Shown here: positions 43,714 to 52,551 of the stretch, piece after piece
How positions within the stretch are numbered: the first letter of the stretch is position 1
How the letters are laid out: each line of letters begins with the position of its first letter
Source of the DNA: JAPOXR01 sp965199765
GTDB lineage: Bacteria; Pseudomonadota; Alphaproteobacteria; Rhodobacterales; Rhodobacteraceae
Length of the DNA: 64,000 nucleotides
Direction of reading: 5' to 3'
NCBI GenBank assembly: GCA_965199765.1
Contig: CBDATC010000001.1
Span: forward strand, 682,001-746,000
Translations under genes and position numbers: made by a program
The notes under the pieces: generated by a model
What the model saw: only the letters and a program-made list of their open reading frames with translations
Databases searched by the model: none
Told to the model about the DNA's origin: nothing

Positions 43714-44407
43714 TATCCACCTTGAAATTGTAAAGTTGTCTTGCCGAGCCAAAGCGTTTGAAACCCTTGACATCAGTTGGATCGCAACCCGCTGCTTCAA
43801 GCAATTGCCTTAACTCACCGATATGCGTGTCCTGCAAAGGTTTCTCGACACAATCGGCCCCAAGACTCCGCACGCTGCCCTTCACATAAACCCGCGCCTC
43901 GTAAATCGAGTCTCCTAGAGCTTCTCCAGCATCCCCCAACACAACAAGCCGGCCTCGCTGCGCCATGAACATGCTCATATGACCGACATTTCCCTTTACC
44001 ACGATATCAGCGCCTTTCAGCGAAATTCCGCAGCGCGCAGCGGCGTTTCCTTCAATGACAAGAAGGCCGCCATGTGCTGTCGCTCCCGCCGACTGGCTTG
44101 CGTTTCCACGAACCAGCACACGGCCAGACATCATGTTCTCAGCCACACCCTGACCAGCATTGCCATTGACGATGATTTCCGCCTTTTGGTTCATTCCGGC
44201 GCAATAGTACCCGGCATGTCCATCAATTTCGACGGTGACCGGCGCGTCGATCCCGCATCCGATCGCATGCGCGCCGCTTGGATCCCGAACACGCAAATAA
44301 GCGTCGGTGAATTGTCCATTATGGGCTTGGAGCTGCTCGTTAACCTCCCGCAATGTTGACGAGGCAAGGCTCAGTATCGTTGGATTTTCGCCTCGCATGG
44401 CCATCAA
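43697..44407 (-). CDS. mgsB: N-methylglutamate synthase subunit B, GXGXG domain
   Basis: The 236-residue protein corresponds to the C-terminal GXGXG beta-helix domain of glutamate synthase, a structural part of the synthase core. Its stepped glycine repeats are visible (GCGIDAPVTVEIDGHAGYYC, EIIVNGNAGQGVAENMMSG, LVRGNASQSAGATAHGG, DIVVKGNVGHMSMFM, LVVLGDAGEALGDSIYEA). It overlaps mgsA by 4 bp and mgsC by 17 bp, so the three subunits are co-translated in stoichiometric order. Confidence 0.9.
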   Translation of the reverse strand: MMAMRGENPTILSLASSTLREVNEQLQAHNGQFTDAYLRVRDPSGAHAIGCGIDAPVTVEIDGHAGYYCAGMNQKAEIIVNGNAGQGVAENMMSGRVLVRGNASQSAGATAHGGLLVIEGNAAARCGISLKGADIVVKGNVGHMSMFMAQRGRLVVLGDAGEALGDSIYEARVYVKGSVRSLGADCVEKPLQDTHIGELRQLLEAAGCDPTDVKGFKRFGSARQLYNFKVDNVSVY

Positions 44408-45303
44408 TGGATGCTCCAGCTATAGACAACAGCCGGTTCGGGTTCCCATACCTTTGCGTCTTCAATGCCAGGCAGAATTGCCAATGATCGATATTCTGAG
44501 CCGAACGCGACAAACCTGTCGGTTTCCGCCAATACCGCTGGTTTGCATGCAATTGGATCGCGCAGCACTGCAAATCCATCCGCTGATCCCGCGACAAATG
44601 TATAAAATCCATCAAGATCATTGATGCAATCATCCAGCGCTTGGTGCAGACTGCAGCCGCTTTGCATGCGGTGGGTCAGATACGCTGCCGCAACTTCAGT
44701 ATCGTTTTCAGTTCGAAACTTTAGTCCCGCTCGTTTCAAACGGTCGCGCAGACGATTGTGGTTGGACAATGATCCATTATGCACAAGACAAAGATCCATT
44801 CCTGTTGAAAATGGATGCGAGCCAGCAGTTGTGACTGCACTTTCGGTCGCCATGCGCGTGTGCCCGACCGCATGACTGCCTTCCATCTGTCCGACCCCAA
44901 AACGACTCACAACATCGTCGGGAAGCCCGGTTTCCTTATAGATCTCGACAAAATTTCCGACGCTCATCACCTGCATGTCTTCATCAAGAGCTTCAAGGGC
45001 GGCGGAAGCATGATCGGCATCCGCGGCACACAGCAGCACACAATGAGTGTCATTCGGAGATGAAGCAACCTCGGATCCGAGTTCCGCCTGAAGCATTTTT
45101 GCGGCTCTCTTCCAATTGAAATCGGTTTTCGGATTGAATGCTGTCAGCTTGCAGAAGTCCGACGGCGAAGGATTGCGGAATACGGCGATACCGGCGCTAT
45201 CCGGTCCTCGGCTTGTCATTTCAACCAGCATTGGCGCGAAAAGGCGGCCAAGTTCGGGCCTCAGGGCTTGATCTTTCAAAAACAATCCAACGATTCCACA
45301 CAT
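44404..45303 (-). CDS. mgsA: N-methylglutamate synthase subunit A, class II amidotransferase
   Basis: The 299-residue Ntn-type glutaminase-like domain starts MCGIVGLF, so after methionine removal Cys2 becomes the N-terminal nucleophile. It shares TSRGPDSAGIAVF, GHTRMATESAVT and HNGSLSNHNRLRDRL with the amidotransferase domain of glutamate synthase. In this pathway it probably hydrolyses gamma-glutamylmethylamide and channels methylamine to the synthase. It is the first gene of the leftward mgsABC-gmaS operon, and the 582-bp divergent region to mgdA lies upstream. Confidence 0.9.
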   Translation of the reverse strand: MCGIVGLFLKDQALRPELGRLFAPMLVEMTSRGPDSAGIAVFRNPSPSDFCKLTAFNPKTDFNWKRAAKMLQAELGSEVASSPNDTHCVLLCAADADHASAALEALDEDMQVMSVGNFVEIYKETGLPDDVVSRFGVGQMEGSHAVGHTRMATESAVTTAGSHPFSTGMDLCLVHNGSLSNHNRLRDRLKRAGLKFRTENDTEVAAAYLTHRMQSGCSLHQALDDCINDLDGFYTFVAGSADGFAVLRDPIACKPAVLAETDRFVAFGSEYRSLAILPGIEDAKVWEPEPAVVYSWSIH

Positions 45304-45885
45304 TCGCTTGCGCCTCTTATTTCGGAATTACCTGAATTTTTGATTCAGCGTTATGTCAAGAGATTTGACAATTCCGTCCTAAAAAAATTGCTGGATCGTG
45401 TCTGCTCTAAATTGGATTCCAGCGCTCGGCTGACCGATTCAAAATAGAATTTTCCATTTTTGGAATTATACGAAAATAGCCTTTTGTACAATTCCTCGAC
45501 GAGGCAGGCCTTCGGAGTTCCGGACCGGCTGACGGTCGCCGCGGCTCCGATCACGGGCTTGGAGGGTCGTCTACGGCGCTTTTTTGGACGCTTCGCTTTG
45601 GTGTGATCGGCAAATGTTCTTTGAGCCGCCGTCGCATGAATGAAAGTACCAAAGATTCTGGACACTACCAAAAAATTCGGCACTAAATGGATTCGCAGCA
45701 CGAAGTGGCTGGACCAGACTGAATGACGGCATTAACGCGAAACCTGCAATGAGCACGAGATACAGGCGGTGCCGCTAGTGTGCTTTGGAATTTGCCCAGA
45801 TTGCACAAGCCGGTGTTTGTTTTTCATAAGCATGGCATTCCTTCCAATTGATAATTAAACCGAGAAACGATCAGCGGACGGTTCA
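45304..45885. promoter_or_regulatory. Divergent control region between mgsABC-gmaS and mgdABCD
   Basis: Promoters for both halves of the methylamine pathway must lie in these 582 bp. No intact gene was recognised. A minus-strand frame (45351-45701, 116 codons) contains KRPKKRRRRPSKPV. In another frame near 45760 a signal-peptide-like stretch appears (LIAGFALMPSFSLVQPLRAA) followed by a stop. Together they may be the debris of one secreted protein gene broken by frameshifts. No sigma-54 element with correct GG/GC spacing was found, and no regulator gene is nearby. Confidence 0.4.
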
Positions 45886-47133
45886 ATGCGTTTTTCTGCA
45901 CTTAAAATATTAACTCAAGGCCTGACCGGAAACCGAGGCTGGAATGCCATGTGGAGAGAACCGGAGCCTCAGGACGAATACGATGTCGTTATCATCGGGG
46001 CCGGCCATGGAATGGCTGCGGCTTACTATCTTGCTAAAGTCTATGGAGTCCGACGCGTAGCTGTGTTGGAGAAGGGCTGGCTTGGTTCGGGGAACATCGG
46101 GCGCAACACCACAATAATCCGCTCCAATTACCTTCTTTACGGAAACCAGCCCTTCTACGAATTTTCCTTGAAACTTTGGGAAGGATTGGAACAGGAGCTC
46201 AACTACAACGCCATGATATCGCAGCGCGGCATTATGAACATTTTTCACACGGACGCGCAGCGAGACGCAGCGGTTCGGCGAGCCAATGTCATGCGCTACT
46301 CGGGAGCCGGTTCCGAGATATTAGGGGCCGACGCGCTGCGCAAACATGCTCCATTTCTGGATTTTGACAATGCCCGCTTTCCAATCAAAGGGGCGCTTTG
46401 GCAGCCGCGCGGCGGCACCGTTCGCCACGACGCAGTCGCATGGGGTTATGCCCGAGCCGCTGACGCGCTTGGCGTCGACATCATACAAAACTGCGAAGTT
46501 ACCGGCTTTCATATAGAAAATGGCGTTTGTCTCGGGGTCGAGACAAACCGCGGTCCGATCCGTGCCGGCCGTGTCGGAGTCTGCGTCGCCGGATCCTCAA
46601 GCCGCGTTATGGCAAAAGCGGGACTCAGACTCCCGATCGAGTCACATGTTCTGCAGGCATTCGTGTCGGAAGGATTGAAGCCTGTCCTGCCGGGAGTTTT
46701 AACTTTTGGCGCAGGTCACTTTTACGTCAGTCAATCCAACAAGGGCGGGCTGGTGTTCGGAGGCGACCTGGACGGATACAATTCCTATGCCCAAAGGGGC
46801 AACCTGCCGACCGTCGAAGATGTTTGCGAAGGCGGAATGGCTCTGATTCCGATGCTTGGACGAGCAAGGCTGCTGCGGATGTGGGGAGGGGTTATGGATA
46901 TGTCCATGGACGGATCGCCGTTCATTGATCGCACAAGCATCCGCGGCCTCTACTTCAACGGCGGCTGGTGCTACGGCGGCTTCAAAGCAACACCAGCATC
47001 CGGCTATTGCACAGCACATCTGCTGGCTCGAGATGAACCGCACGAAACGGCGAGAGCGTTTCGCCTTGACCGGTATCAGCGCGGCAACCTGATCGACGAA
47101 AAGGGCGTTGGCGCACAGCCCAATCTCCACTGA
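45886..47133 (+). CDS. mgdA: N-methylglutamate dehydrogenase subunit A (sarcosine oxidase beta-like)
   Basis: This 415-residue flavoprotein resembles the beta subunit of heterotetrameric sarcosine oxidase. It has the FAD motif YDVVIIGAGHGMAAAYYLA (33-51), LEKGWLGSGNIGRNTTIIRS, and RGGTVRHDAVAWGYARAAD. H181 in the latter aligns by motif with the histidine that covalently binds FMN in sarcosine oxidase. It oxidises N-methylglutamate. It is the first gene of the rightward mgdABCD operon; mgdB follows after 10 bp. Confidence 0.9.
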   Translation: MRFSALKILTQGLTGNRGWNAMWREPEPQDEYDVVIIGAGHGMAAAYYLAKVYGVRRVAVLEKGWLGSGNIGRNTTIIRSNYLLYGNQPFYEFSLKLWEGLEQELNYNAMISQRGIMNIFHTDAQRDAAVRRANVMRYSGAGSEILGADALRKHAPFLDFDNARFPIKGALWQPRGGTVRHDAVAWGYARAADALGVDIIQNCEVTGFHIENGVCLGVETNRGPIRAGRVGVCVAGSSSRVMAKAGLRLPIESHVLQAFVSEGLKPVLPGVLTFGAGHFYVSQSNKGGLVFGGDLDGYNSYAQRGNLPTVEDVCEGGMALIPMLGRARLLRMWGGVMDMSMDGSPFIDRTSIRGLYFNGGWCYGGFKATPASGYCTAHLLARDEPHETARAFRLDRYQRGNLIDEKGVGAQPNLH

Positions 47134-47143
47134 GGAAGTTGCC

Positions 47144-47431
47144 ATGATCATCGACCATCCCCTGCTTGGCCCGCGAGATGCCGCCGAGTTTGTCTATCTC
47201 GGCGATGCCTCACTGATCGAACGACCCGACCCGGATTCTGATAACGCCGATCACGAATTTTATCATTATCAATATATCCGAACCAACCCAGCGGGCGAAC
47301 ACCGCGAACTTTGGTATCATGAGCAGGGCGACAGATCCTGGCTCGTGGTTACCCGCGACACAACCACGCATGAAATCAAGCATGTCGAAATCGCGCGAGA
47401 CGTCGCGCTGGCAGCAGGCCGCGGAAAATGA
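47144..47431 (+). CDS. mgdB: N-methylglutamate dehydrogenase subunit B (sarcosine oxidase delta-like)
   Basis: The 95-residue protein matches the small delta subunit of sarcosine oxidase (GPRDAAEFVYLGDA, YIRTNPAGEHRELWYH, VTRDTTTHEI). In known delta subunits a zinc ion is held by Cys-x2-Cys near the start and a later His and Cys. Here HPLLGPR replaces CPxCGPR and the last cysteine is aspartate (HEQGD), so only the histidine is retained. The ATG is preceded by GAGGAAG. It overlaps mgdC by 4 bp (ATGA). Confidence 0.85.
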   Translation: MIIDHPLLGPRDAAEFVYLGDASLIERPDPDSDNADHEFYHYQYIRTNPAGEHRELWYHEQGDRSWLVVTRDTTTHEIKHVEIARDVALAAGRGK

Positions 47432-50373
47432 ACCAGCCGAACAGAATAGCAGCCGGGTTGGTCGATAAATCGGTCAATCTTTCGTTTCAATTCAACGACA
47501 AGGCCATGTCAGGCCATCGCGGCGACACGTTGGCCTCAGCCTTACTCGCAAATGGTCAGATTCTTGTCGGCCGATCCTTCAAATACCACCGGCCGCGGGG
47601 CATTTTCAGCGCAGGATCAGAGGAGCCAAGCGCATTGGTGCAATTGCGGTCTGGCGCGCTGCAGGAACCCAACACCCGCGCCACGACTGTGGAACTGTTC
47701 GATGGTCTTGTGGCGACCAGCCAAAATCACAAACCGTCACTGGAATTCGACCTAATGGCCGTGAATGACCTGTTGTCGCCATTCCTGACAGCGGGCTTCT
47801 ACTACAAGACGTTCATGTGGCCAAAGGCATTCTGGGAACGCGTCTACGAACCGTTCATCCGCTCCTCGGCCGGCTTGGGCGCACTTTCTGGACAACCGGA
47901 TCCGGACAGCTACGACAAGGGATTCCTGCACTGCGACCTGCTCGTCGTCGGCGCAGGTCCTGCCGGACTGATGGCAGCTCTGTCTGCCGGTCGTTCTGGA
48001 GCAAGAGTGATTCTGGCCGACGAGGACTTCCTTCCCGGTGGCAGAGTCAACTTTGAGTCATGCCGAATCAGCAATGGGACCGGAGCCGAATGGGCAGCAG
48101 CAACAGCGGCTGAATTGGACAGCATGGACAATGTCCGGGTGATGCGGCGCACCACGGTTTTTGGCGCATATGATCACGGGATTTTCGGCGCGGTTGAACG
48201 AAAGACCGATCACTTGCTGAACTCGGGAGGAAAACCCCGGCAGGTTCTTTGGCGGATTTATACGAAACGCTCAGCCATTTGCACCGGAGCAACCGAACGC
48301 TCCATTGCCTTTGGCAATAACGACCGCCCGAATATCATGCTTGCCGGTGCGTTGCGCGGATACCTGAATCGGTTCGGAGTCGCGGCTGGCAAAAGAATCG
48401 CGGTGTTCACGAATAACGACAGCGGCTGGCAAACCGCGAGAGATTTTGCTTCGCATGACATTGAAGTGGCCGCGATTATTGATATCCGTGAAGCGCCGAG
48501 AATTGCGGCACCGACAGGTACGCCTGCAATGCTGAGCAGAAGGGTCGTATCAGCGAAAGGGCGCAAGTCCTTGAGATCAATTGAACTCAATAATGGCCAA
48601 TCGCTTTCGGTAGACTGCCTGGCTGTGTCAGGCGGTTGGAGTCCTAATCTGCAACTGACTTGTCACAAACGAAATCAACCAGTGTGGAATGCTGACATCA
48701 CCGCCTTCGTTCCAGGCGAAGCGCTTGAAGCCAATATGGGTGTCGCGGGGGCCGCCAACGGCGAATTCACTCTCTCAGCCTGCCTTGCGTCCGGCGCCAA
48801 AGTCGGATCCGAATTCTCCGAATCATTGGGCTTCAATCCTGTCTCTGCAGAGATTCCGGAGACCGGCGAGGAGCCATGTTCCATATCTGCGTTCTGGCAT
48901 GTCGCGGAAAGCCGCGGACGCGCTTGGCTTGATCTCCAGAACGATGTCACCGTCAAGGATATCGAACAATCTCGCCTTGAAGGCTTCCGGTCCGTAGAAC
49001 ATCTGAAACGCTACACGACTCTCGGCATGGCCACCGATCAAGGCAAAACCGCGAACGTGTCCGCGCTGGCGGTCATTGCACAACTGACCGGTCAGACCAT
49101 CGATGCCACAGGGACAACAATCTACCGTCCACCTTACACACCGGTGGCGCTTGGCGCATTGGCCGGACGACACAAAGGCGGAGAATTCCGGCCAGCACGA
49201 TTGACGCCAAGCCACGAATGGGCCGCGCAGGCCGGAGCCGTCTTTGTCGAAACCGGAAATTGGATGCGGGCGCAATGGTTCCCGCGCGATGGAGAAACGC
49301 ATTGGCGGGAATCGGTTGATCGCGAGGTTCGCGCAACCCGGGAATCGGCTGGAATCTGCGATGTCACCACACTCGGAAAAATAGACATTCAGGGCCGCGA
49401 CGCGAACGCATTCCTCAACCGGGTTTATTCGAATGGGTTCGTCACGCTTCCCATCGGCAAGACCCGCTATGGTTTGATGCTGCGTGAAGACGGGATCGCT
49501 TATGATGATGGAACGACGGCAAGGCTTGGCGAAAATCACTATTTGATGACAACGACCACTGCCAACGCGGTTTTGGTCTTCAGGCAGCTTGAATTCGCTC
49601 GTCAGTGCCTCTGGCCGAAAATGGACGTGCATCTGATCTCGGTTACCGACGGCTGGGCTCAATTTGCAGTCGCCGGGCCGAATTCCCGCCGTCTGCTCGC
49701 AAAGCTGGTGGATGAGGGTTTCGATATGTCCAACGAAGCCTTCCCTTTCATGGCATGCGGGCAGCTTACGGTCTGCGGCGGCGTCAAAGCCCGACTCTTT
49801 CGCATCTCATTCTCCGGTGAACTCGCTTATGAAATCGCCGTTCCGGCTCGATATGGGAATTCGATGATGTCAGCATTGATGGATGCAGGAAAAGAATTCG
49901 ATGCCGTACCCTACGGGACTGAGGCCCTCGGCGTTATGCGAGTTGAAAAAGGGCACGCGGCAGGAAACGAGCTGAACGGACAAACCACCGCGCGCAATCT
50001 CGGGTTGGAACGTTTCGTCTCAACGAAAAAGGACTGTATCGGAGCTGTGCTGAGCCGCCGCGAAGGCATGCAGACCGATGAATTGCGGCTGATGGGATTT
50101 CGGCCATTGAATCGCAGGGAAGAGCTGACCGCAGGCGCACATTTTTTCAGCCAAGGTTCAGCAACGACACTTGAAAACGACGAGGGTTGGATGTCTTCCG
50201 TTGCCTGGTCTCCAACACTCGGACATTCGATCGGACTCGGCTTCATTCGCCGAGGTTCGGAACGCATGGGCGAAACCGTCATCGCCTCCAATCCGGTGCG
50301 TGGTCAATCGGTTAAGGTCGAGATTGTCTCGCCCCACTTCTTTGATCCAAACGGGGAGCGGCTGCATGGCTGA
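47428..50373 (+). CDS. mgdC: N-methylglutamate dehydrogenase subunit C (sarcosine oxidase alpha-like)
   Basis: The 981-residue alpha-like subunit carries an N-terminal ferredoxin-like domain (about 20-100; GDTLASALLANGQ and SFKYHRPRGIFSAGSEEPSA), a dinucleotide-binding module starting DLLVVGAGPAGLMAALSAG, and a C-terminal GcvT-like folate domain (about 600-960). The latter would accept the oxidised methyl as methylene-tetrahydrofolate, as in sarcosine oxidase. It is translationally coupled to both neighbours (4-bp and 8-bp overlaps). Length matches the family and no frameshift is seen. Confidence 0.9.
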   Translation: MNQPNRIAAGLVDKSVNLSFQFNDKAMSGHRGDTLASALLANGQILVGRSFKYHRPRGIFSAGSEEPSALVQLRSGALQEPNTRATTVELFDGLVATSQNHKPSLEFDLMAVNDLLSPFLTAGFYYKTFMWPKAFWERVYEPFIRSSAGLGALSGQPDPDSYDKGFLHCDLLVVGAGPAGLMAALSAGRSGARVILADEDFLPGGRVNFESCRISNGTGAEWAAATAAELDSMDNVRVMRRTTVFGAYDHGIFGAVERKTDHLLNSGGKPRQVLWRIYTKRSAICTGATERSIAFGNNDRPNIMLAGALRGYLNRFGVAAGKRIAVFTNNDSGWQTARDFASHDIEVAAIIDIREAPRIAAPTGTPAMLSRRVVSAKGRKSLRSIELNNGQSLSVDCLAVSGGWSPNLQLTCHKRNQPVWNADITAFVPGEALEANMGVAGAANGEFTLSACLASGAKVGSEFSESLGFNPVSAEIPETGEEPCSISAFWHVAESRGRAWLDLQNDVTVKDIEQSRLEGFRSVEHLKRYTTLGMATDQGKTANVSALAVIAQLTGQTIDATGTTIYRPPYTPVALGALAGRHKGGEFRPARLTPSHEWAAQAGAVFVETGNWMRAQWFPRDGETHWRESVDREVRATRESAGICDVTTLGKIDIQGRDANAFLNRVYSNGFVTLPIGKTRYGLMLREDGIAYDDGTTARLGENHYLMTTTTANAVLVFRQLEFARQCLWPKMDVHLISVTDGWAQFAVAGPNSRRLLAKLVDEGFDMSNEAFPFMACGQLTVCGGVKARLFRISFSGELAYEIAVPARYGNSMMSALMDAGKEFDAVPYGTEALGVMRVEKGHAAGNELNGQTTARNLGLERFVSTKKDCIGAVLSRREGMQTDELRLMGFRPLNRREELTAGAHFFSQGSATTLENDEGWMSSVAWSPTLGHSIGLGFIRRGSERMGETVIASNPVRGQSVKVEIVSPHFFDPNGERLHG

Positions 50374-50932
50374 ATTCAAACTGGCTCGGGCACAGTTTCT
50401 AAACGGATACCGGAACAATTTCGGCAGCGCCGATCTGTCAGAGGTAACGGACTTGAATATCGCTTCACTGGCCTGTCCCATCGGAGGCGAAGCGGATTTG
50501 CGCGATACGGTGTCGGAGGCCTGCGGTTTTTCGCTGCCTGCCCCCGGTTCGACTTCGGGTTCACTTGCCGACGGAATGATCATGATCGGTTTGTCACAGG
50601 ATCAATGGTTTGCGATGACGGAAGGCGACAGTGCAAATCTCGACCGCTTGCTCGCGGCGATCAGCAAGACCGCCTACTGCACAGATCAATCCGATAATTG
50701 GGCAGCGCTTCGCTTGACCGGCAGTTCATCCGTAGCAGCATTGCAACGGCTTTGCCCTATAGATGTTCACCCGCCGGCTTTTCAACCCGGTGCAATGGCC
50801 CGCACGGTCATGCATCATCTCGGAGTCATCATCCTGTGCGAGGGCAAGGATCGGTATTTGCTGATTTCAGGCAGTTCTTCGGCAAAGTCCTTTTTGCATG
50901 CGATCGACACTGCGGTTCAAAGCGTGACCTGA
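50366..50932 (+). CDS. mgdD: N-methylglutamate dehydrogenase subunit D (sarcosine oxidase gamma-like)
   Basis: This 188-residue protein is the gamma-type subunit, distantly related to GcvT-like folate domains (GLSQDQWFAMTEGDSAN, QSDNWAALRLTGSSSVAALQ, then CPIDVHPPAFQPGAMART). The ATG lies inside the mgdC stop region, an 8-bp overlap. Its 3' end overlaps by 16 bp the end of the thiamine-diphosphate enzyme on the other strand. Sequence conservation is modest, as usual for gamma subunits; the call rests mainly on position and length. Confidence 0.85.
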   Translation: MAEFKLARAQFLNGYRNNFGSADLSEVTDLNIASLACPIGGEADLRDTVSEACGFSLPAPGSTSGSLADGMIMIGLSQDQWFAMTEGDSANLDRLLAAISKTAYCTDQSDNWAALRLTGSSSVAALQRLCPIDVHPPAFQPGAMARTVMHHLGVIILCEGKDRYLLISGSSSAKSFLHAIDTAVQSVT

Positions 50933-52551
50933 GATTTGAAACGCCCGTGATCAGCGATCAAAACGGCGGCATCTGCGCGGATGAGTGTTGGCCTGTCCGC
51001 TTGGAAAGCCGCGCGCACCGCATCGCATAAATCCTCAACAGTCCGCGGCTCTGCGGTGTGCAGCCCATAAGCGGCGCCCAATGCCGAAAAATCTGGATTG
51101 AAAGCCTTCACCGCTGTTGGTTTGATCTGGGCCTTGATCATGCTGTCGGCGATTTCCCCAAGGCTTTGATTGTCCCAGATCACGATAGGAAGCGCCAGCT
51201 GCAATTCAGATGCCGTTCCAAGTTCCTGCAATGTGTATTGAAAGCCGTAATCTCCCGCGATCGCCACAACAGCGCTGTCCGGACAAGCGATTTTTCCTCC
51301 GATGGCCGCGGGAAGCGCATACCCAAGGGTTCCAAATCCGTAGGGATGATGCCAACCACCCGGCTGTTCAGCTGGAACAACCTCTTTCGCAACATAGGAA
51401 AATTGTGTCATATCCGAATACACGATTGAGTTTTCGGGCAAGGACGCGCAGAGTGTCTCGGCCACACTGGCAATGCCCGGTCGCTCGGCATCGCAGGCAG
51501 CCCGGAATTCCAGCCGTGTTTTTGCAATCTCGGTTTCGTTCCAATGGGAAAAGAGTGGTCGGCCATCAAGCTCTTCGCTCAGATGGGTAAGAAATGCACG
51601 GGCATCGGAATACACCGGGCGGCAAAAGCTTCCGCTCTGGTCCAGAACATCGGCGTCAATGTCAATCCGCAGTACGGCATCGCGGCTGCCGAGTTCCCGG
51701 CGCCAGAGATCAACTTCGGAAAGTTCCGTGCCGATAGCGACGACAAGGTGCGCCGAGTTTATTATCTCCTTGCTGCCGGGCCGTGCCAAATATGAACCAA
51801 AATTCAGACCGCAACTTGATGGAATCACGCCTCGTCCGGCATAGGTCAGAAATGATGCGGCTCCGGCCTTAGCAAGAACTTGTCGCGCTTGGGCAGCCGC
51901 CTTGACCGCACCGCCGCCAAAAATAAACAAGGTGCGCTGTGAACGTTCCATCTGCCGTGCCAACTCCCCAGCGGCTTCTCGGTCGGCAGGAATTTTGTGA
52001 TTCGGTTCTGAACTGTTCTGCCGCCGCCGCACGGTTGAAAGTTGCAGAGAATCCGTTGGCAGATTTAATATTTTGGGTCGCGGCCGCATGGATTTGAATT
52101 CTGAAAATGCTTGGTGAATCCGCTTAATGGCTAATTCCGGGTCGCTTTCGGTTACGCTCCAATCCGCGACACTGTCTCCCGCTGCCGTTTGATTCTTGAG
52201 TTTATGAAGATACGCTGTGCCTGGACCTTCTTCTGACTGATTCAGACAGCTCGCGATAACCAAGATCGGCACTGAATCCGAATAGGATTGGCCGACTGCG
52301 GTTAAAGCATTGGTTAAGCCCGGCCCGGTTATCACGAACACGACTCCCGGACGGCCGGTGGCTCTGGCGTACCCGTCAGCCATGAACGCTGCGCCTTGCT
52401 CATGGCGCGCCAGGATGTGCTTTAGCCCGGATTCCTGAAGACCTCGGTAAATTTCTTGGTTGTGCACGCCGGGAATACCAAAAACAACGCGCGCACCCTG
52501 CTCGTGCAAAGTTTCACAAATTGCTTTGCCTAAGGGTATGGACAAATTCAT
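50917..52551 (-). CDS. Thiamine-diphosphate enzyme, acetolactate-synthase-like
   Basis: The 544-residue protein has the three-domain ThDP architecture. The catalytic glutamate E51 lies in ARHEQGAAFMADGYAR, and the cofactor motif GDYGFQYTLQELGTASEL is followed by VIWDNQSLGEI. The N-terminal FGIPGVHNQEIYRGL and the tail motif resemble 5-guanidino-2-oxopentanoate decarboxylase (AruI) type proteins more than true acetolactate synthase, so a 2-oxo-acid decarboxylase is my preferred reading. I use the ATG at 52551, which shares a base with the trkH stop (TAATG); upstream in-frame codons lie inside trkH. Confidence 0.85.
   Translation of the reverse strand: MNLSIPLGKAICETLHEQGARVVFGIPGVHNQEIYRGLQESGLKHILARHEQGAAFMADGYARATGRPGVVFVITGPGLTNALTAVGQSYSDSVPILVIASCLNQSEEGPGTAYLHKLKNQTAAGDSVADWSVTESDPELAIKRIHQAFSEFKSMRPRPKILNLPTDSLQLSTVRRRQNSSEPNHKIPADREAAGELARQMERSQRTLFIFGGGAVKAAAQARQVLAKAGAASFLTYAGRGVIPSSCGLNFGSYLARPGSKEIINSAHLVVAIGTELSEVDLWRRELGSRDAVLRIDIDADVLDQSGSFCRPVYSDARAFLTHLSEELDGRPLFSHWNETEIAKTRLEFRAACDAERPGIASVAETLCASLPENSIVYSDMTQFSYVAKEVVPAEQPGGWHHPYGFGTLGYALPAAIGGKIACPDSAVVAIAGDYGFQYTLQELGTASELQLALPIVIWDNQSLGEIADSMIKAQIKPTAVKAFNPDFSALGAAYGLHTAEPRTVEDLCDAVRAAFQADRPTLIRADAAVLIADHGRFKSQVTL

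Noticed and set aside
45780..45810. Sigma-54 promoter upstream of mgdA (TGGAAT and TTGCAC)
   Set aside because: The distance between GG and GC is 14 bp in place of the required 10 bp.
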